A stretch of 54,544 nt of DNA from CAYYAQ01 sp964469555. Lineage in GTDB: Bacteria > Planctomycetota > UBA1135 > UBA2386. Positions 26,337 to 35,616 of the stretch are shown piece by piece. Position numbers and translations under genes: made by a program. Each line of letters starts with the position of its first letter. Position 1 is the first letter of the stretch. The stretch spans positions 1 through 54,544 of the forward strand of contig CAYYAQ010000014.1 of the NCBI GenBank assembly GCA_964469555.1, read 5' to 3'. The notes under the pieces are model-generated. The model searched no databases, had not been told where the DNA came from, and saw only the letters and a list, made by a program, of their open reading frames with translations.

Positions 26337-26911
26337 TCAGCACATGCGCTTGATGATCCGCGCGCTGTCCTCTGTCGAGAGACCGAGTGGGCGGCGGGCC
26401 AGCGGTCCACCTTCCTTGAGCACGGGGTCCAGATCGCTCAGCGTCGGCTGTTCGCGTTGCAGGAACAGACCCGTGTAGATCGTGTCGCCCCACTCGAGCG
26501 CCTTTTCGCACGCGGCTTTCCAGTCCGACGTGTCGTGGTCCTCGTCTTCGAGCTTCTTCACGCGCGGCTTGAAGTTCGCGGCGGCGTACTCGTACCCCGC
26601 CCGTGCGACGCAAACGTTCTCGTCGACGACGCCCTGACCCTTGCGTCCGAACTGCTCGGTGAGCACGTCCTGCAAGACCTGGAACTCGATGCCTAGCAGA
26701 TGCATCATCGCGCCGAGCGCGATGGCGTTCCGCAGGAGCTTGTTCCGGTTATTGTCGGTCAGCTCTTTGACCGGCAGTCCGCAGAGCTGCACGCGTCGCC
26801 GGGCTCGATCGTGTCACTGTTGAACAGGACGTTCGTCCCCGGGGTCGCGATGCCCTGGCCCGCGGCGCCACCGATGGAGATGGCGGAGTCGAAGTTGTTT
26901 GATGAGCCCAT
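26337..26911 (-). pseudogene. Chimeric remnant of a 2-oxoacid:ferredoxin oxidoreductase (korA gamma domain joined to korB C-terminus)
   Basis: Read from ATG 26911, the first 25 residues (ending SIGGAAGQGIATPG) are the start of the gamma domain of a 2-oxoacid:ferredoxin oxidoreductase alpha subunit. About 60 residues are then missing in frame before NVLFNSDTIEPGDA. A one-base frameshift at about 26790-26797 leads into QLCGLPVKEL, LRNAIALGAMMHLLG and EQFGRKGQGVV, the rest of the gamma domain. From about 26561 the text changes to a beta-subunit C-terminus (KLEDEDHD, KALEWGDTIYTG, DPVLKEGGPLA, RRPLGLS), reaching a stop at 26337. The catalytic and thiamine-binding parts of both subunits are absent. 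The locus therefore seems to be a korA-korB operon collapsed by several deletions, or an assembly artefact. The intact enzyme would make acyl-CoA with reduced ferredoxin. Confidence 0.75.
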
Positions 26912-27009
26912 GATAGATCTTTGCCTCTCCGCTCACCGACCAACCGGCGAGGAGTACGCCGGTCAGCTGTTCGAGCGCCACAATTCAGGAGAGTCAGCAC
27001 GCAGGCGGG

Positions 27010-28980
27010 CTACTCGTGCTCGTGTTTCAGGTAGATGGTCTTGACACCGGACCCGCGGAGCGCCTCCGCGATGCGAATCAGCTCCGCGTTCGTGACCGTG
27101 TTGCCAGCGTGCAGCACGAACGGTACGTTTGCGATCGTCTGAGCCGGGACGATAGCCTTCACGGCGGCCTCGAGGTCTTTCACGTTCGTGAACTTCTTCC
27201 CCCCGATGCCGTACTCGAGTTCACGGCCCTGATGGCGCACGTTTGTCTCGTAGCCGCCTCGTCGGCCCCGAGTGCCGGCTTTTGTCACGATCGCGGACAG
27301 GGTGACGACGGATTCAGGCAGTTTGTCCGGCGCGGGGGAGTACGCCACGTGCACCGCGGCGTCGCCGTGCTGGAGGAATATCCTCTCCCTGACCCACGAG
27401 GGCGTCTTGGTCACGCGCAGGACCGGATAGGCAGCTTTGTTGCCGGCCAGGCTGGCGTCGAAGAAGTTCCATGTCGCGAGAGAGTCTTCGCTGTGTCCTT
27501 CGAGAAGTTGGGCCGCGACTCGCGCTCGGCGTTGGGCTGCGTAGACGACCAGGGTTCCCTTGGGCAAGGTGTGCGTGCCGGTCTCGAGCTTCCCGCGGAG
27601 TGTCACGAGTTGGTGTCCTTCGTAGCGCATGCCGCGACCGCGAGGGCGATCCCTTCCCTCGGTTTTGAAACTCTCGGCTTCGACCTCGGTTGGCGCCATC
27701 AATCGATGGACCTCGATGTCGTGCATGAGCAACGCCTTGCGCACCTCGTCACTGGCGTTGGGGATCGCCCACGCCACGGGGTGGGCGATGAACTTCGTGG
27801 CTTCGAAGCGGATGCGGACGTCCATCTCGACTTCGCGGACATCCTTGCCCGCCACACGGCGCGTACCTTCGCGGGACACGCTGCCGACGAGGATCTTGCG
27901 GCGTATTGCTTTGCGCAATTGGCTGGCGTAGCCGAATTTCTCGCCGCCGGCGATGGCCCGTTGGTCCGCCTGCTCGCACACCGCGAGCACTGCCTTCCGG
28001 TGTCGGACGAGTTCGCGCAGACTCTCGATCACGAATGCTCGCGTGGCGAGGGCGCGTTTCTTGAACGGAAGATAACTGTAGGCCTCCGAAAGGAGACTGA
28101 GTCGGTTGCGAAGACCGAAGTAGTTGATCGCGTACCGCGGTGTGTGCGCGTAAGTCGTCCAACTCCTCGGGTCGCCGCGGCCCCGCGAGAAGTTGCCGTA
28201 GTCCATGATGCGGACGTTGTGGTTCTTCAAGACCGAAGCACGCACCGCGGGTACGAACACCTCGTGCATGAAGTCGTCGAGATCGCCGTCGAGATTCGTA
28301 CTCAGAGACGGCGCATAGGTCAGGTGGTAGCCGTGCTGCGAACCATTTGTCGTGTGAAGATCCATGAAGAAGTGCGGATCGACACGGCGAAACAGGCCGA
28401 GCAGCGCGCGGCTTTCATTCGTCTCGATCTTGACGAGGTCGCGGTTGAGGTCGAGTGACTGCGAATTGCGCCGCACTCCGACCGCGCCCGGGCCGTTTTG
28501 TGATCCGCGATTCCCTTCCTGTACCTCATCGTTGCCGTCCACGTTGTAGATCGGGACGAACCAGATGTCGCACGCCGCGAGGATGTCCTTGTGTTCGCCG
28601 AGTGCGATCTCCCGGATGATGATCTGCACGGCTTCCTTGCCCTCGACCTCGCCACCGTGGATGTTCGCGATGATGACGGCGCGGAGGCGCTTGCCGAGCT
28701 TGTCGTTCGATGGACGCAGGACGGTCGCGAGTTGGATCGGTCGACCGCGGAGCGATGTTCCGATCTTCGAGGTCCGGAATGCGCCGGGATGGGCTTTTTC
28801 CAGGCCAGCGAGGAATGCCCGCACGTCCTGGGATGTCGACGTCTTCTTCCAACCTTCTCGCTCGGGCGCCGTCCACCATTTCTTGTCGACGGGCTTTCCG
28901 CACAACTGCTGTGCCTTCGCGACCGTTGGGAGAATCAGGAGCGGCAGGGTCCAGACAAGGACGCGAGCGATGGGTCTCAT
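27010..28980 (-). CDS. Secreted M14-family zinc carboxypeptidase
   Basis: 656 residues with an N-terminal signal peptide (ARVLVWTLPLLILPTVAKAQ). The zinc carboxypeptidase domain occupies about 45-345: zinc ligands in NIHGGEVEGKEA (His and Glu) and MDLHTTNGSQHGYH (His), substrate-binding Arg/Asn in RRNSQSLDLNRD, and the catalytic Glu in LLSEAYSYLPF. The remaining 300 residues are a beta-rich domain with no clear match. The start is ATG 28980; the frame upstream to 29115 is noise. It is exported, probably to the periplasm, where it would trim C-terminal residues from peptides or peptidoglycan stems. It lies 67 bases downstream of the glycerate kinase gene in the same direction. Confidence 0.92.
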   Translation of the reverse strand: MRPIARVLVWTLPLLILPTVAKAQQLCGKPVDKKWWTAPEREGWKKTSTSQDVRAFLAGLEKAHPGAFRTSKIGTSLRGRPIQLATVLRPSNDKLGKRLRAVIIANIHGGEVEGKEAVQIIIREIALGEHKDILAACDIWFVPIYNVDGNDEVQEGNRGSQNGPGAVGVRRNSQSLDLNRDLVKIETNESRALLGLFRRVDPHFFMDLHTTNGSQHGYHLTYAPSLSTNLDGDLDDFMHEVFVPAVRASVLKNHNVRIMDYGNFSRGRGDPRSWTTYAHTPRYAINYFGLRNRLSLLSEAYSYLPFKKRALATRAFVIESLRELVRHRKAVLAVCEQADQRAIAGGEKFGYASQLRKAIRRKILVGSVSREGTRRVAGKDVREVEMDVRIRFEATKFIAHPVAWAIPNASDEVRKALLMHDIEVHRLMAPTEVEAESFKTEGRDRPRGRGMRYEGHQLVTLRGKLETGTHTLPKGTLVVYAAQRRARVAAQLLEGHSEDSLATWNFFDASLAGNKAAYPVLRVTKTPSWVRERIFLQHGDAAVHVAYSPAPDKLPESVVTLSAIVTKAGTRGRRGGYETNVRHQGRELEYGIGGKKFTNVKDLEAAVKAIVPAQTIANVPFVLHAGNTVTNAELIRIAEALRGSGVKTIYLKHEHE

Positions 28981-29047
28981 GTTTCGAGAGCGTAGCGGAA
29001 CGCTGGTTGTTTGCGTCTTGGTGGACACACTTGCGACGATTCCCGTG

Positions 29048-30187
29048 TCAGTGAGTTCTTGTGAGCGCCCCAGCGACGGCGTGTTCCAGGAGTTCGGCGG
29101 CGCGACGCATGGCATCGTCGTGTGCGATGCCTCCTGCGATCTCGTGAGCGTGGGTCATGCCCAGTCGGGTTCGCGTCGCCTCGTCTGGGGCATCGGACGC
29201 GATCGAACCGAAAAACCCCGTCACCGGCACGCCGGCGTTGGCGGCTACCCGCGCCACACCGAAACACGCCTTGCCCCGGACACTCTGGGCGTCGAGGCGC
29301 CCCTCGCCGGTCAGGCAGAGCGCGCTGCCCTCGAGCTTCCGATCGAGCGCGCATGTCTCGAGTATCAACTCGATTCCCGAACGCGCCCGCGCGCCGAGCA
29401 TCGCGATCACGCCGCCACCCATTCCGCCGGCGGATCCCGAACCCGGCGTCTCGATCACATCTACTGCGAGCTGATCGCGCCATATCGCACCGACGTGCAA
29501 GAGACCCGCGTCGAGGACTTCCACCATCTCCGGGCCGGCGCCCTTCTGGGGTCCGTAGATCGCTGACGCACCGTTCGGGCCTGTCAGAGGGTTGTCCACG
29601 TCGCTGCATGACGACAGAGCCAAACCGTCCAGCCGCGAATCGATTCCTTCTCGGTCGATCTTACCGATGCGCAGGAGGTCTGCGCCGGTGATCGGATCAT
29701 CCATTCGCTCACCTCGGTGATCAAGGAACGACACGCCGAGCGCCTGCGCCGCGCCGCAGCCGCCGTCATTGGTCGCGCTGCCACCGAGACCGAGGATGAT
29801 CCGCGTCGCGCCGGCGTCCAGCGCCGCCCGAATCAACTGACCCGTGCCGAACGTCGACGCGCGCGAAGCATCGCGTTCACGTTCCGGCACCAACGTCAAC
29901 CCTGACGCGGCGGCCATCTCGATCACCGCGGTCGACTCCTCGCCGCCGAGCCAACCCCATTGCGCCGAAACCTCTTCCCCGCGCGGCCCCGATACAGTGG
30001 TGCGGCGCAACTCTCCACCGGTGGTCCCGACGAGAGCGCGGACGGTGCCTTCGCCGCCGTCCGCGACCGGACAAGAGACAATCTCCGAATTCGGCAACGC
30101 GCGGCGGATACCGCGCTCCATCGCCCTCGCCGCATCGAGGGCAGTGAGTGACCCCTTGAAGCTGTCCGGCGCGCACACGATCCGCAT
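29048..30187 (-). CDS. Glycerate kinase (GarK/GlxK family)
   Basis: 379-residue glycerate 2-kinase of the bacterial class II family, which phosphorylates D-glycerate to 2-phosphoglycerate. Typical motifs are CAPDSFKGSL at the start, CPVADGGEGTV, ILGLGGSATNDGG, CSDVDNPLTGPNGA, GSGSAGGMGGG and CLTGEGRLDAQSV. ATG 30187 (MRIVCAPDSFKG) matches the family start better than ATG 30199. It diverges from the voltage-sensor gene with 71 bases between starts. No glyoxylate or hydroxypyruvate enzymes are adjacent. Confidence 0.95.
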   Translation of the reverse strand: MRIVCAPDSFKGSLTALDAARAMERGIRRALPNSEIVSCPVADGGEGTVRALVGTTGGELRRTTVSGPRGEEVSAQWGWLGGEESTAVIEMAAASGLTLVPERERDASRASTFGTGQLIRAALDAGATRIILGLGGSATNDGGCGAAQALGVSFLDHRGERMDDPITGADLLRIGKIDREGIDSRLDGLALSSCSDVDNPLTGPNGASAIYGPQKGAGPEMVEVLDAGLLHVGAIWRDQLAVDVIETPGSGSAGGMGGGVIAMLGARARSGIELILETCALDRKLEGSALCLTGEGRLDAQSVRGKACFGVARVAANAGVPVTGFFGSIASDAPDEATRTRLGMTHAHEIAGGIAHDDAMRRAAELLEHAVAGALTRTH

Positions 30188-30258
30188 CGGCTTGAGCATA
30201 CCGATGCCGCGTCGAACTCGACGGCAAGGAATCGAGACCCCTTCCCGTTATCCTCCCC

Positions 30259-33200
30259 GTGAACCGTCCCCCGAGATTCTTGACCGACACCACCGCCGCG
30301 CCCGACCTCAAATCCCTGCGAGCCCTTCTGGCGAACGTCGATCTGCCGCCGGTCGAGCACGCGGAAGCACTGCGCCGTCAGCGCGAGATGATCGTCGACG
30401 ACCCGATCACCTTGCTCGACCTGGACCGGACCGAACTGCGGTTTCTCGAGCGGCAGGCGCGGCGCGCGAAGGCGCGAGAGGAACTGAAGGACGCCGTCGC
30501 CGGAGCTCGCGCGTGCGTGTTCGACCGCTCGCTGCTGCGGCTCGGCAAGATGCCGATCGAGAGCGTGGCCACCGTGTTCGATCTCGCCGAACTCCGCGTG
30601 GCCTACGAACACGCGGGGCGCGAGGACAAGGCAGCAGCGACAGACACCGCATTGGGCGAGCGTCTCGAGGTCGTCCGCCTGGACACGAAACTCCGCGAGG
30701 AAGCGAGTGAACGTTACGCGGCGATCATGACCGATGAAGAGGATCTCGGTCTCCCACACAAGATCCTGCTGTTGCGGTCGACGAGCGACGTGATGGAGGC
30801 CCTCTTCGAACGGAGCGGGGACAAGCGCTATCGAAAGATGTGCAAGCGGCTGCGGTGCGCTGCCGGGGATCGCGGCCTCTACGTGCGACTGGAGAAGATC
30901 CTCGGTCGGCGTGGCGTCGCGGTCATGGAGACGACGAGTCTTCTCCTGCTCATCATCGTTCTCGCGCTCCTGACCGTGGAGATGACGGTGACGCTGTCAC
31001 CGGGAGCCGAGAGGAATGTCCACCTGATCGACGCTGGGATCTGCCAGTTCTTCATCCTGGAGTTCTTCTTCAAGCTGTTCCTGGCGCCGGCCAGGCTGTC
31101 GTGGTTCTGCCGCAACGTGGTCACCGATCTGTTACCCGCGATCCCGGCGGTGCTGATGCTGCCGGCCCAGTTGGCGTCCGTGCGGTCGTTGCGGTTTATT
31201 CGGATCCTGCAGACCGCGCGGTTCGCACGGCTGTTGTTGCTCCTGATCCGTGGCCTCGATGCGGTGGTGAACCGGTTCTCCAGGTTGACGAACCGGAGCT
31301 TCATCTTCTTCGAATCGGGGACGCACCGCGGCGACGAGCTCACGCGTCACGACCCACGTCGCGTCGCGTTCGAGGCGATCCGGCGTGAACACGTTCAGCT
31401 CGGCGATCTGGCGGTCGACGAATCCGAGGCGACGCTCCTCGTTCGCGCCGAAGCGCTGTTCGAACGGCTGCGCACGCGGGACATCGCCGTGCGGGACGAA
31501 ATATCGCCCGTGGCGGACGTGCGTGACATGCGGGTCGAGGACGCTATCGAGCGCCTCTACAGCCTCCGTCCCGACGAGGTCGCCACGACGATGAGCAGCA
31601 CCGACCTCATGGCGCTCAACAGGGTCACCAGGGTCATCAACGCGCCGTTCATCCGATCGCTACCCTTCGTGCGTGCGTTCCGTTCAACGGAGCGAGGTGC
31701 CACGCCGGAGCAGCGCGTCGTCAATCTCGGGCGCCGCATCGCCGACAACCTCGAGAAGTGGCGCGGTCGCATCCTGTTCTTTGCCGACCTCCACGGCATC
31801 GTCACCGGCCCCCAGATCCTCGATCGGCTCGCGACCGCGATGGTCAATGCGAGCAAGCGACCGGCAGTGCGACTGTTGATGTTTGGCGCGCTGTTCTCGA
31901 TCGTGCGGATGTTCGTCAGCGACGACAATCCGCTCAACGAAATCCTGAAGCGGTTCGTCGCGACGCCGCTCGTCGTGCTCGGCGGGGTGTGCTTTGTGAT
32001 CCTGCTGGTCGGTCGCTGGTTCAAACGCCTCGCCGGGGAGGCGACCGAGAGTCTGAAGCGCACGAGCGAAGCGCACTTCATCAACCTCCTCGAGCTCGTC
32101 AAGGCGAGAACGCGCGACAGTGACCTCGTGTTTCTCGCGAGGCGCGTGTTCCGTTTCGAGATGGATGCGTGGGAAGCAGCGCTCGCCCTCGGGCAGCAGG
32201 TCGAAGAAGCGTCGTCGATCCAGATCGATTTCGGCGGCGAACACGCGCCCACGACGCCTCCCGAGGCCGTGCGCGAAGACCTCAGCCGCGTGGCCTTCCT
32301 CTACATGCACTTCCTCGACGGGGCCATCCTGCACGAGAGTGACATCAAGACGACCGAGCAGCTGCTCGCCAACCTGTCACTCGAGAACATCCGCAGGCAT
32401 CACCTCAGGTTCTCCCGGCGCGACCACAAGCGCGTGAAGAAACTGTCGCTCGCTTCCGGTTCGATCCTCACCGGGCCCTACCTCTGGTTCCGCTTCATCA
32501 CCGAGAGCGTGTCGCTCGAGACCGCGAAGCGCATCACCGAGTACAACCGCCACTGCATCACGCTGCAGCAGCGCGCCGTCTCTTCACCCGAGGAAATCCA
32601 GGACATGGAGGAGTGGATGGCGAAACGACGGGCGCAGATCGAGGGGCGGATCGTCGAGAAGCTCGATCCGCCGGACTCTGGCGCGGTCTATCTCACGACG
32701 GAGTTCAACAGCATGGACTTCCTCGCCGTCAATGAGCGCCGCGATGCTCAGATCAAGCGCGTATTCGGTCCCGAGATTCTCGAAGTGCTGCAGTTGGATC
32801 GCCGCAACATGATCCGGGAGATCTTCGGAACGCGACCGCTGCACCGCTTGCCGCAATCGAAGCGCTCGGTCAACTTCTATCGGTTCTTCATCAACCGACT
32901 CTCTCACGGGCGCGTTCTACTCGCGCCCATCTTGTTCCTCGGCGCCGTCTGGTGGCTGGTCAAGAGCGGGATCTCTCGGGTGTCGGGCATCGTCCACGAG
33001 ATTCTGAGTCCGGAGACCGCAAACGCCAGGCGCGGAAGCGGTCGCGCGCCGTTCCGCGTGGCGCTCCGCAAGATCCACCGGATGAAGGCGCCAGGCTTGC
33101 TGGAAGCGATGCGCATGCGCGCATGCTTCGACGCGGCGTACTGTGGCGCGCCGCCGACATGGTCGTTCGGCGTTGTGTTGGAAGAGGTCCCCGAGTTCGA

Positions 33201-33876
33201 ACGCGACATGGACTTCCTGCAAATGCGCGAACGAGAGAGGGCGGTGATGGGCAGCATCGCCGCGGACAACTGTCGGCACGTCGAACAGCTTCACGACATC
33301 GTTCGTGACCTGCACGTCTTCGAAGGCATCTTCGACGACGAGATGGACCGCAAGCTCGCAGAACGTGCGGTGACGATCGCCTACATCACGGATCGTGACA
33401 ACCTCCGCAGCCTGTTCCAGGCGGAGCGGTGGATCGACCGCGAGTTGGCGCAGTTCGACAGTCCTGACGTGAAGATCAAGGTCTCGTGGGCGCAGAGCTG
33501 CCGCGCCTGGTTGCGACGGGGTTGCAAGGCGCATCCAGTGCGGCGCTTGCTCGAGACGAAACTCGCCGACCGCGCGCTCTCGAAGCGAGGGAGGCGCAAC
33601 TTCGAGAACGCGTGGTCGATGGACATCGGCAACACGCGATCGATCGTCGGTGCCTGGCAGTCGCTGCCAAACGGCGTCGCGCCGAGCGAGCGCGCCACAC
33701 AACTTGCGGTGGCGATCTACTGCACGAACGGTGAGGTCAGCCGAGAACTGGTCGCACTGCGCGCCGTGCAGAGCTTGTCCGTTCTCGATGTACGCAACTA
33801 TCGCGATCTCGTATTCCGACTCGGCGGCTACGAAGAGGACGGTGAAGACCCCGCGGTGTCGCAGGCGTTGCCATGA
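30259..33876 (+). CDS. Large membrane protein with an S1-S4 voltage-sensor-like domain and no recognisable pore
   Basis: 1205 residues from GTG 30259. After about 215 soluble residues come four helices resembling a voltage-sensor domain: S1 (about 223-245, Glu241), S2 (about 258-276, F-x-x-E268-x-x-x-K272), S3 (286-305, N-V-V-T-D290) and S4 with charges at every third position: R309, R312, R315, Q318, R321, R324. No pore follows: the next 200 residues are soluble, and later helices at about 537-553, 566-587 and 885-903 have only a short acidic loop between the first pair and no selectivity-filter motif. The remaining regions (about 590-880, 905-1205) are charged and mostly helical, with no family I recognise. 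The stop overlaps the next start (ATGA). Possible roles are a voltage-gated effector, a proton-permeable sensor or a divergent channel. The function is unknown. Confidence 0.8.
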   Translation: MNRPPRFLTDTTAAPDLKSLRALLANVDLPPVEHAEALRRQREMIVDDPITLLDLDRTELRFLERQARRAKAREELKDAVAGARACVFDRSLLRLGKMPIESVATVFDLAELRVAYEHAGREDKAAATDTALGERLEVVRLDTKLREEASERYAAIMTDEEDLGLPHKILLLRSTSDVMEALFERSGDKRYRKMCKRLRCAAGDRGLYVRLEKILGRRGVAVMETTSLLLLIIVLALLTVEMTVTLSPGAERNVHLIDAGICQFFILEFFFKLFLAPARLSWFCRNVVTDLLPAIPAVLMLPAQLASVRSLRFIRILQTARFARLLLLLIRGLDAVVNRFSRLTNRSFIFFESGTHRGDELTRHDPRRVAFEAIRREHVQLGDLAVDESEATLLVRAEALFERLRTRDIAVRDEISPVADVRDMRVEDAIERLYSLRPDEVATTMSSTDLMALNRVTRVINAPFIRSLPFVRAFRSTERGATPEQRVVNLGRRIADNLEKWRGRILFFADLHGIVTGPQILDRLATAMVNASKRPAVRLLMFGALFSIVRMFVSDDNPLNEILKRFVATPLVVLGGVCFVILLVGRWFKRLAGEATESLKRTSEAHFINLLELVKARTRDSDLVFLARRVFRFEMDAWEAALALGQQVEEASSIQIDFGGEHAPTTPPEAVREDLSRVAFLYMHFLDGAILHESDIKTTEQLLANLSLENIRRHHLRFSRRDHKRVKKLSLASGSILTGPYLWFRFITESVSLETAKRITEYNRHCITLQQRAVSSPEEIQDMEEWMAKRRAQIEGRIVEKLDPPDSGAVYLTTEFNSMDFLAVNERRDAQIKRVFGPEILEVLQLDRRNMIREIFGTRPLHRLPQSKRSVNFYRFFINRLSHGRVLLAPILFLGAVWWLVKSGISRVSGIVHEILSPETANARRGSGRAPFRVALRKIHRMKAPGLLEAMRMRACFDAAYCGAPPTWSFGVVLEEVPEFERDMDFLQMRERERAVMGSIAADNCRHVEQLHDIVRDLHVFEGIFDDEMDRKLAERAVTIAYITDRDNLRSLFQAERWIDRELAQFDSPDVKIKVSWAQSCRAWLRRGCKAHPVRRLLETKLADRALSKRGRRNFENAWSMDIGNTRSIVGAWQSLPNGVAPSERATQLAVAIYCTNGEVSRELVALRAVQSLSVLDVRNYRDLVFRLGGYEEDGEDPAVSQALP

Positions 33877-35183
33877 GTACAGGCGTCGCGCCGTCCCTGT
33901 CCTGGCGGCTCCTGTGGCTGCTCATCGCGGTGGGTCTCGTGTGGCGGTTGGCCGTCGTCGCGTTCACGCCGATGCCGCGGGAGGACGGCGTCAACTACCT
34001 CTGGATGGCGAAGCAGTTCGCGGACGGCGAAGCTTCCGCGGCGTTGAGCGAGATCTTCTCGCCGCTACTCGCGATGGTCATCGCGATACCGATCGCCGTG
34101 GGCGTGGACCCGTTCCTCGGGGGACAGGTCGTTCTGGCAGTCATCGGCGCACTCGTTGTCGTGCCCGTGGCGCGGATCAGCGAAGAGTTGCGACCGGGAA
34201 CGGGCAGGATCGCCGCCATTCTCGTTGTCGTCGCGTTCCGTCCCGTGCTCGTCGGCGCGTGGATCTACACGGAACCGTTGTTCCTGTTGGTGGCGAGCTA
34301 CGCGTTTCTATCCGGGCTCCGCAAGCGTCACGTGGCGTGCGGCGTTCTCTCTGGCGTCGCATTCTGGATTCGACCGGAAGCCGCCGTCATTCCCGTCGTC
34401 TTCTTGCTCGGCGACAGGCGGGCATGGAAATCGTTCGTGCCTCTCGGGCTCCTCATCGTCGCGCTGGCGAGTTGGCGTGGTTGGTGCGGACACGGGTTCG
34501 ATCCGGTGCCGAAGCTCGCGTTCATCATGGAGTACAACGTCGCGGAGCGCGTCGGCGGATTCGAACGACTCGTCGATGTGCCGGGGAAGTTCCTCGAGGC
34601 GTTCACCGTGATGGCGTTGCTGTGCGTGGTCGGTATGTTCCGTCGCCGTCCGCCTCCAGTGATCTGGTTGCTGTTGATCGCGACGGTCATCATCTGCGCG
34701 TATGTCCCGCGCTGGCGCTTCTTCGTCAACTGGATGTTCGTCGTCGCGCCGCTGGCGGCTTTCGCTGTCGAACGGTTACCCGGTAGAAACTGGTGGCTCG
34801 CCGCGGTGGTCGCTCTCGATCTGTTCCTCGCCGCGACGGGCGGCTCGAATTCGAACCGGATCGTGGAGCGTCAGGTGGGCGAACACTTGCGGGGGCTGCT
34901 CCGCGAAGGCGAGACCGTCACCGGTGACATGACGCGCGTCCTCTACTTCGCAGGCGTCCGCCCGCTGCCGCCCCGGCACTTCACGGTGGACGAACTGGCC
35001 ACGACGGGGGACAGCGCGAGATTCGTCGTCTTGCGAAGCCGCCGGAAGCTCGAAGACGAATCGGGCAGGCTGGTTGCGGATGAAGTCGACGCGAGGCTGC
35101 CGCAGCATTCGATGATGGAACTCCCCGACGAATTCGCAGAACTTGCCGCGGAGAGAGGTCTGCGCGTTCTGCAGAAACGGTGA
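33873..35183 (+). CDS. Polytopic membrane glycosyltransferase-like protein (GT39/ArnT-like)
   Basis: 436 residues with about nine hydrophobic segments in the first 320 residues, an early periplasmic-loop acidic pair (PREDGVNYLW) as in GT-C enzymes, and a soluble C-terminal domain of about 110 residues. This suggests a lipid-linked-sugar mannosyltransferase-type fold, but conserved family signatures are weak and the acceptor is unknown. Its ATG lies in the stop of the voltage-sensor gene (ATGA), so the two are co-translated and may be functionally linked. Confidence 0.7.
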   Translation: MSTGVAPSLSWRLLWLLIAVGLVWRLAVVAFTPMPREDGVNYLWMAKQFADGEASAALSEIFSPLLAMVIAIPIAVGVDPFLGGQVVLAVIGALVVVPVARISEELRPGTGRIAAILVVVAFRPVLVGAWIYTEPLFLLVASYAFLSGLRKRHVACGVLSGVAFWIRPEAAVIPVVFLLGDRRAWKSFVPLGLLIVALASWRGWCGHGFDPVPKLAFIMEYNVAERVGGFERLVDVPGKFLEAFTVMALLCVVGMFRRRPPPVIWLLLIATVIICAYVPRWRFFVNWMFVVAPLAAFAVERLPGRNWWLAAVVALDLFLAATGGSNSNRIVERQVGEHLRGLLREGETVTGDMTRVLYFAGVRPLPPRHFTVDELATTGDSARFVVLRSRRKLEDESGRLVADEVDARLPQHSMMELPDEFAELAAERGLRVLQKR

Positions 35184-35400
35184 CCGGAGCCGCCTTCCCT
35201 CTTTCCTTGATCGGTTCGCTAGATGCACGCCGAGGCAGGCGTTGGCTTCCAAACTGTCCAGGCCCGTGCGGTTCCCGCGACCGGGAGGGTCGAGATCGAG
35301 TTTACACTGCAACGGCATGTGGCGCGGAAGTGAGAATCGTCACCAAAACTTGCTCCGATGCGAAGATCGGGCTCCCGACCTGTTGCTCCTCAAGGACGTG

Positions 35401-35616
35401 ATGAGAAGCCCCCGTTCGATCGTTGCAGCTTTCGTGTCCGGTGTCTGCCTGACGCTGACTTGTCTTCCCGCGCAGCTGTCCGGCTACTACACGGTCGACG
35501 CCACGGGAACGGGCAGCCGGAACTTCAAGACTCTCGCCGACGCCGCCATGTGGGTGACATCGCGTTCTCAGTTCCCCAACAGGAAGTGGCAGATGTCGCC
35601 GTCTCGCAGGATGTAG
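35401..35616 (+). pseudogene. N-terminal fragment of a secreted protein
   Basis: An AAGGA at 35392-35396 precedes ATG 35401, which opens a clear signal peptide (SIVAAFVSGVCLTLTCLPAQ) and the start of a mature domain (YYTVDATGTGSRNFKTLADA) that resembles the opening of secreted beta-helix or repeat proteins. Around 35555 the sequence runs into the 3' end of ychF on the other strand, and the frame continues only with ychF antisense to 35616. The body of the protein is therefore missing. The 217 bases before the RBS (35184-35400) hold no gene or convincing promoter. Confidence 0.6.
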
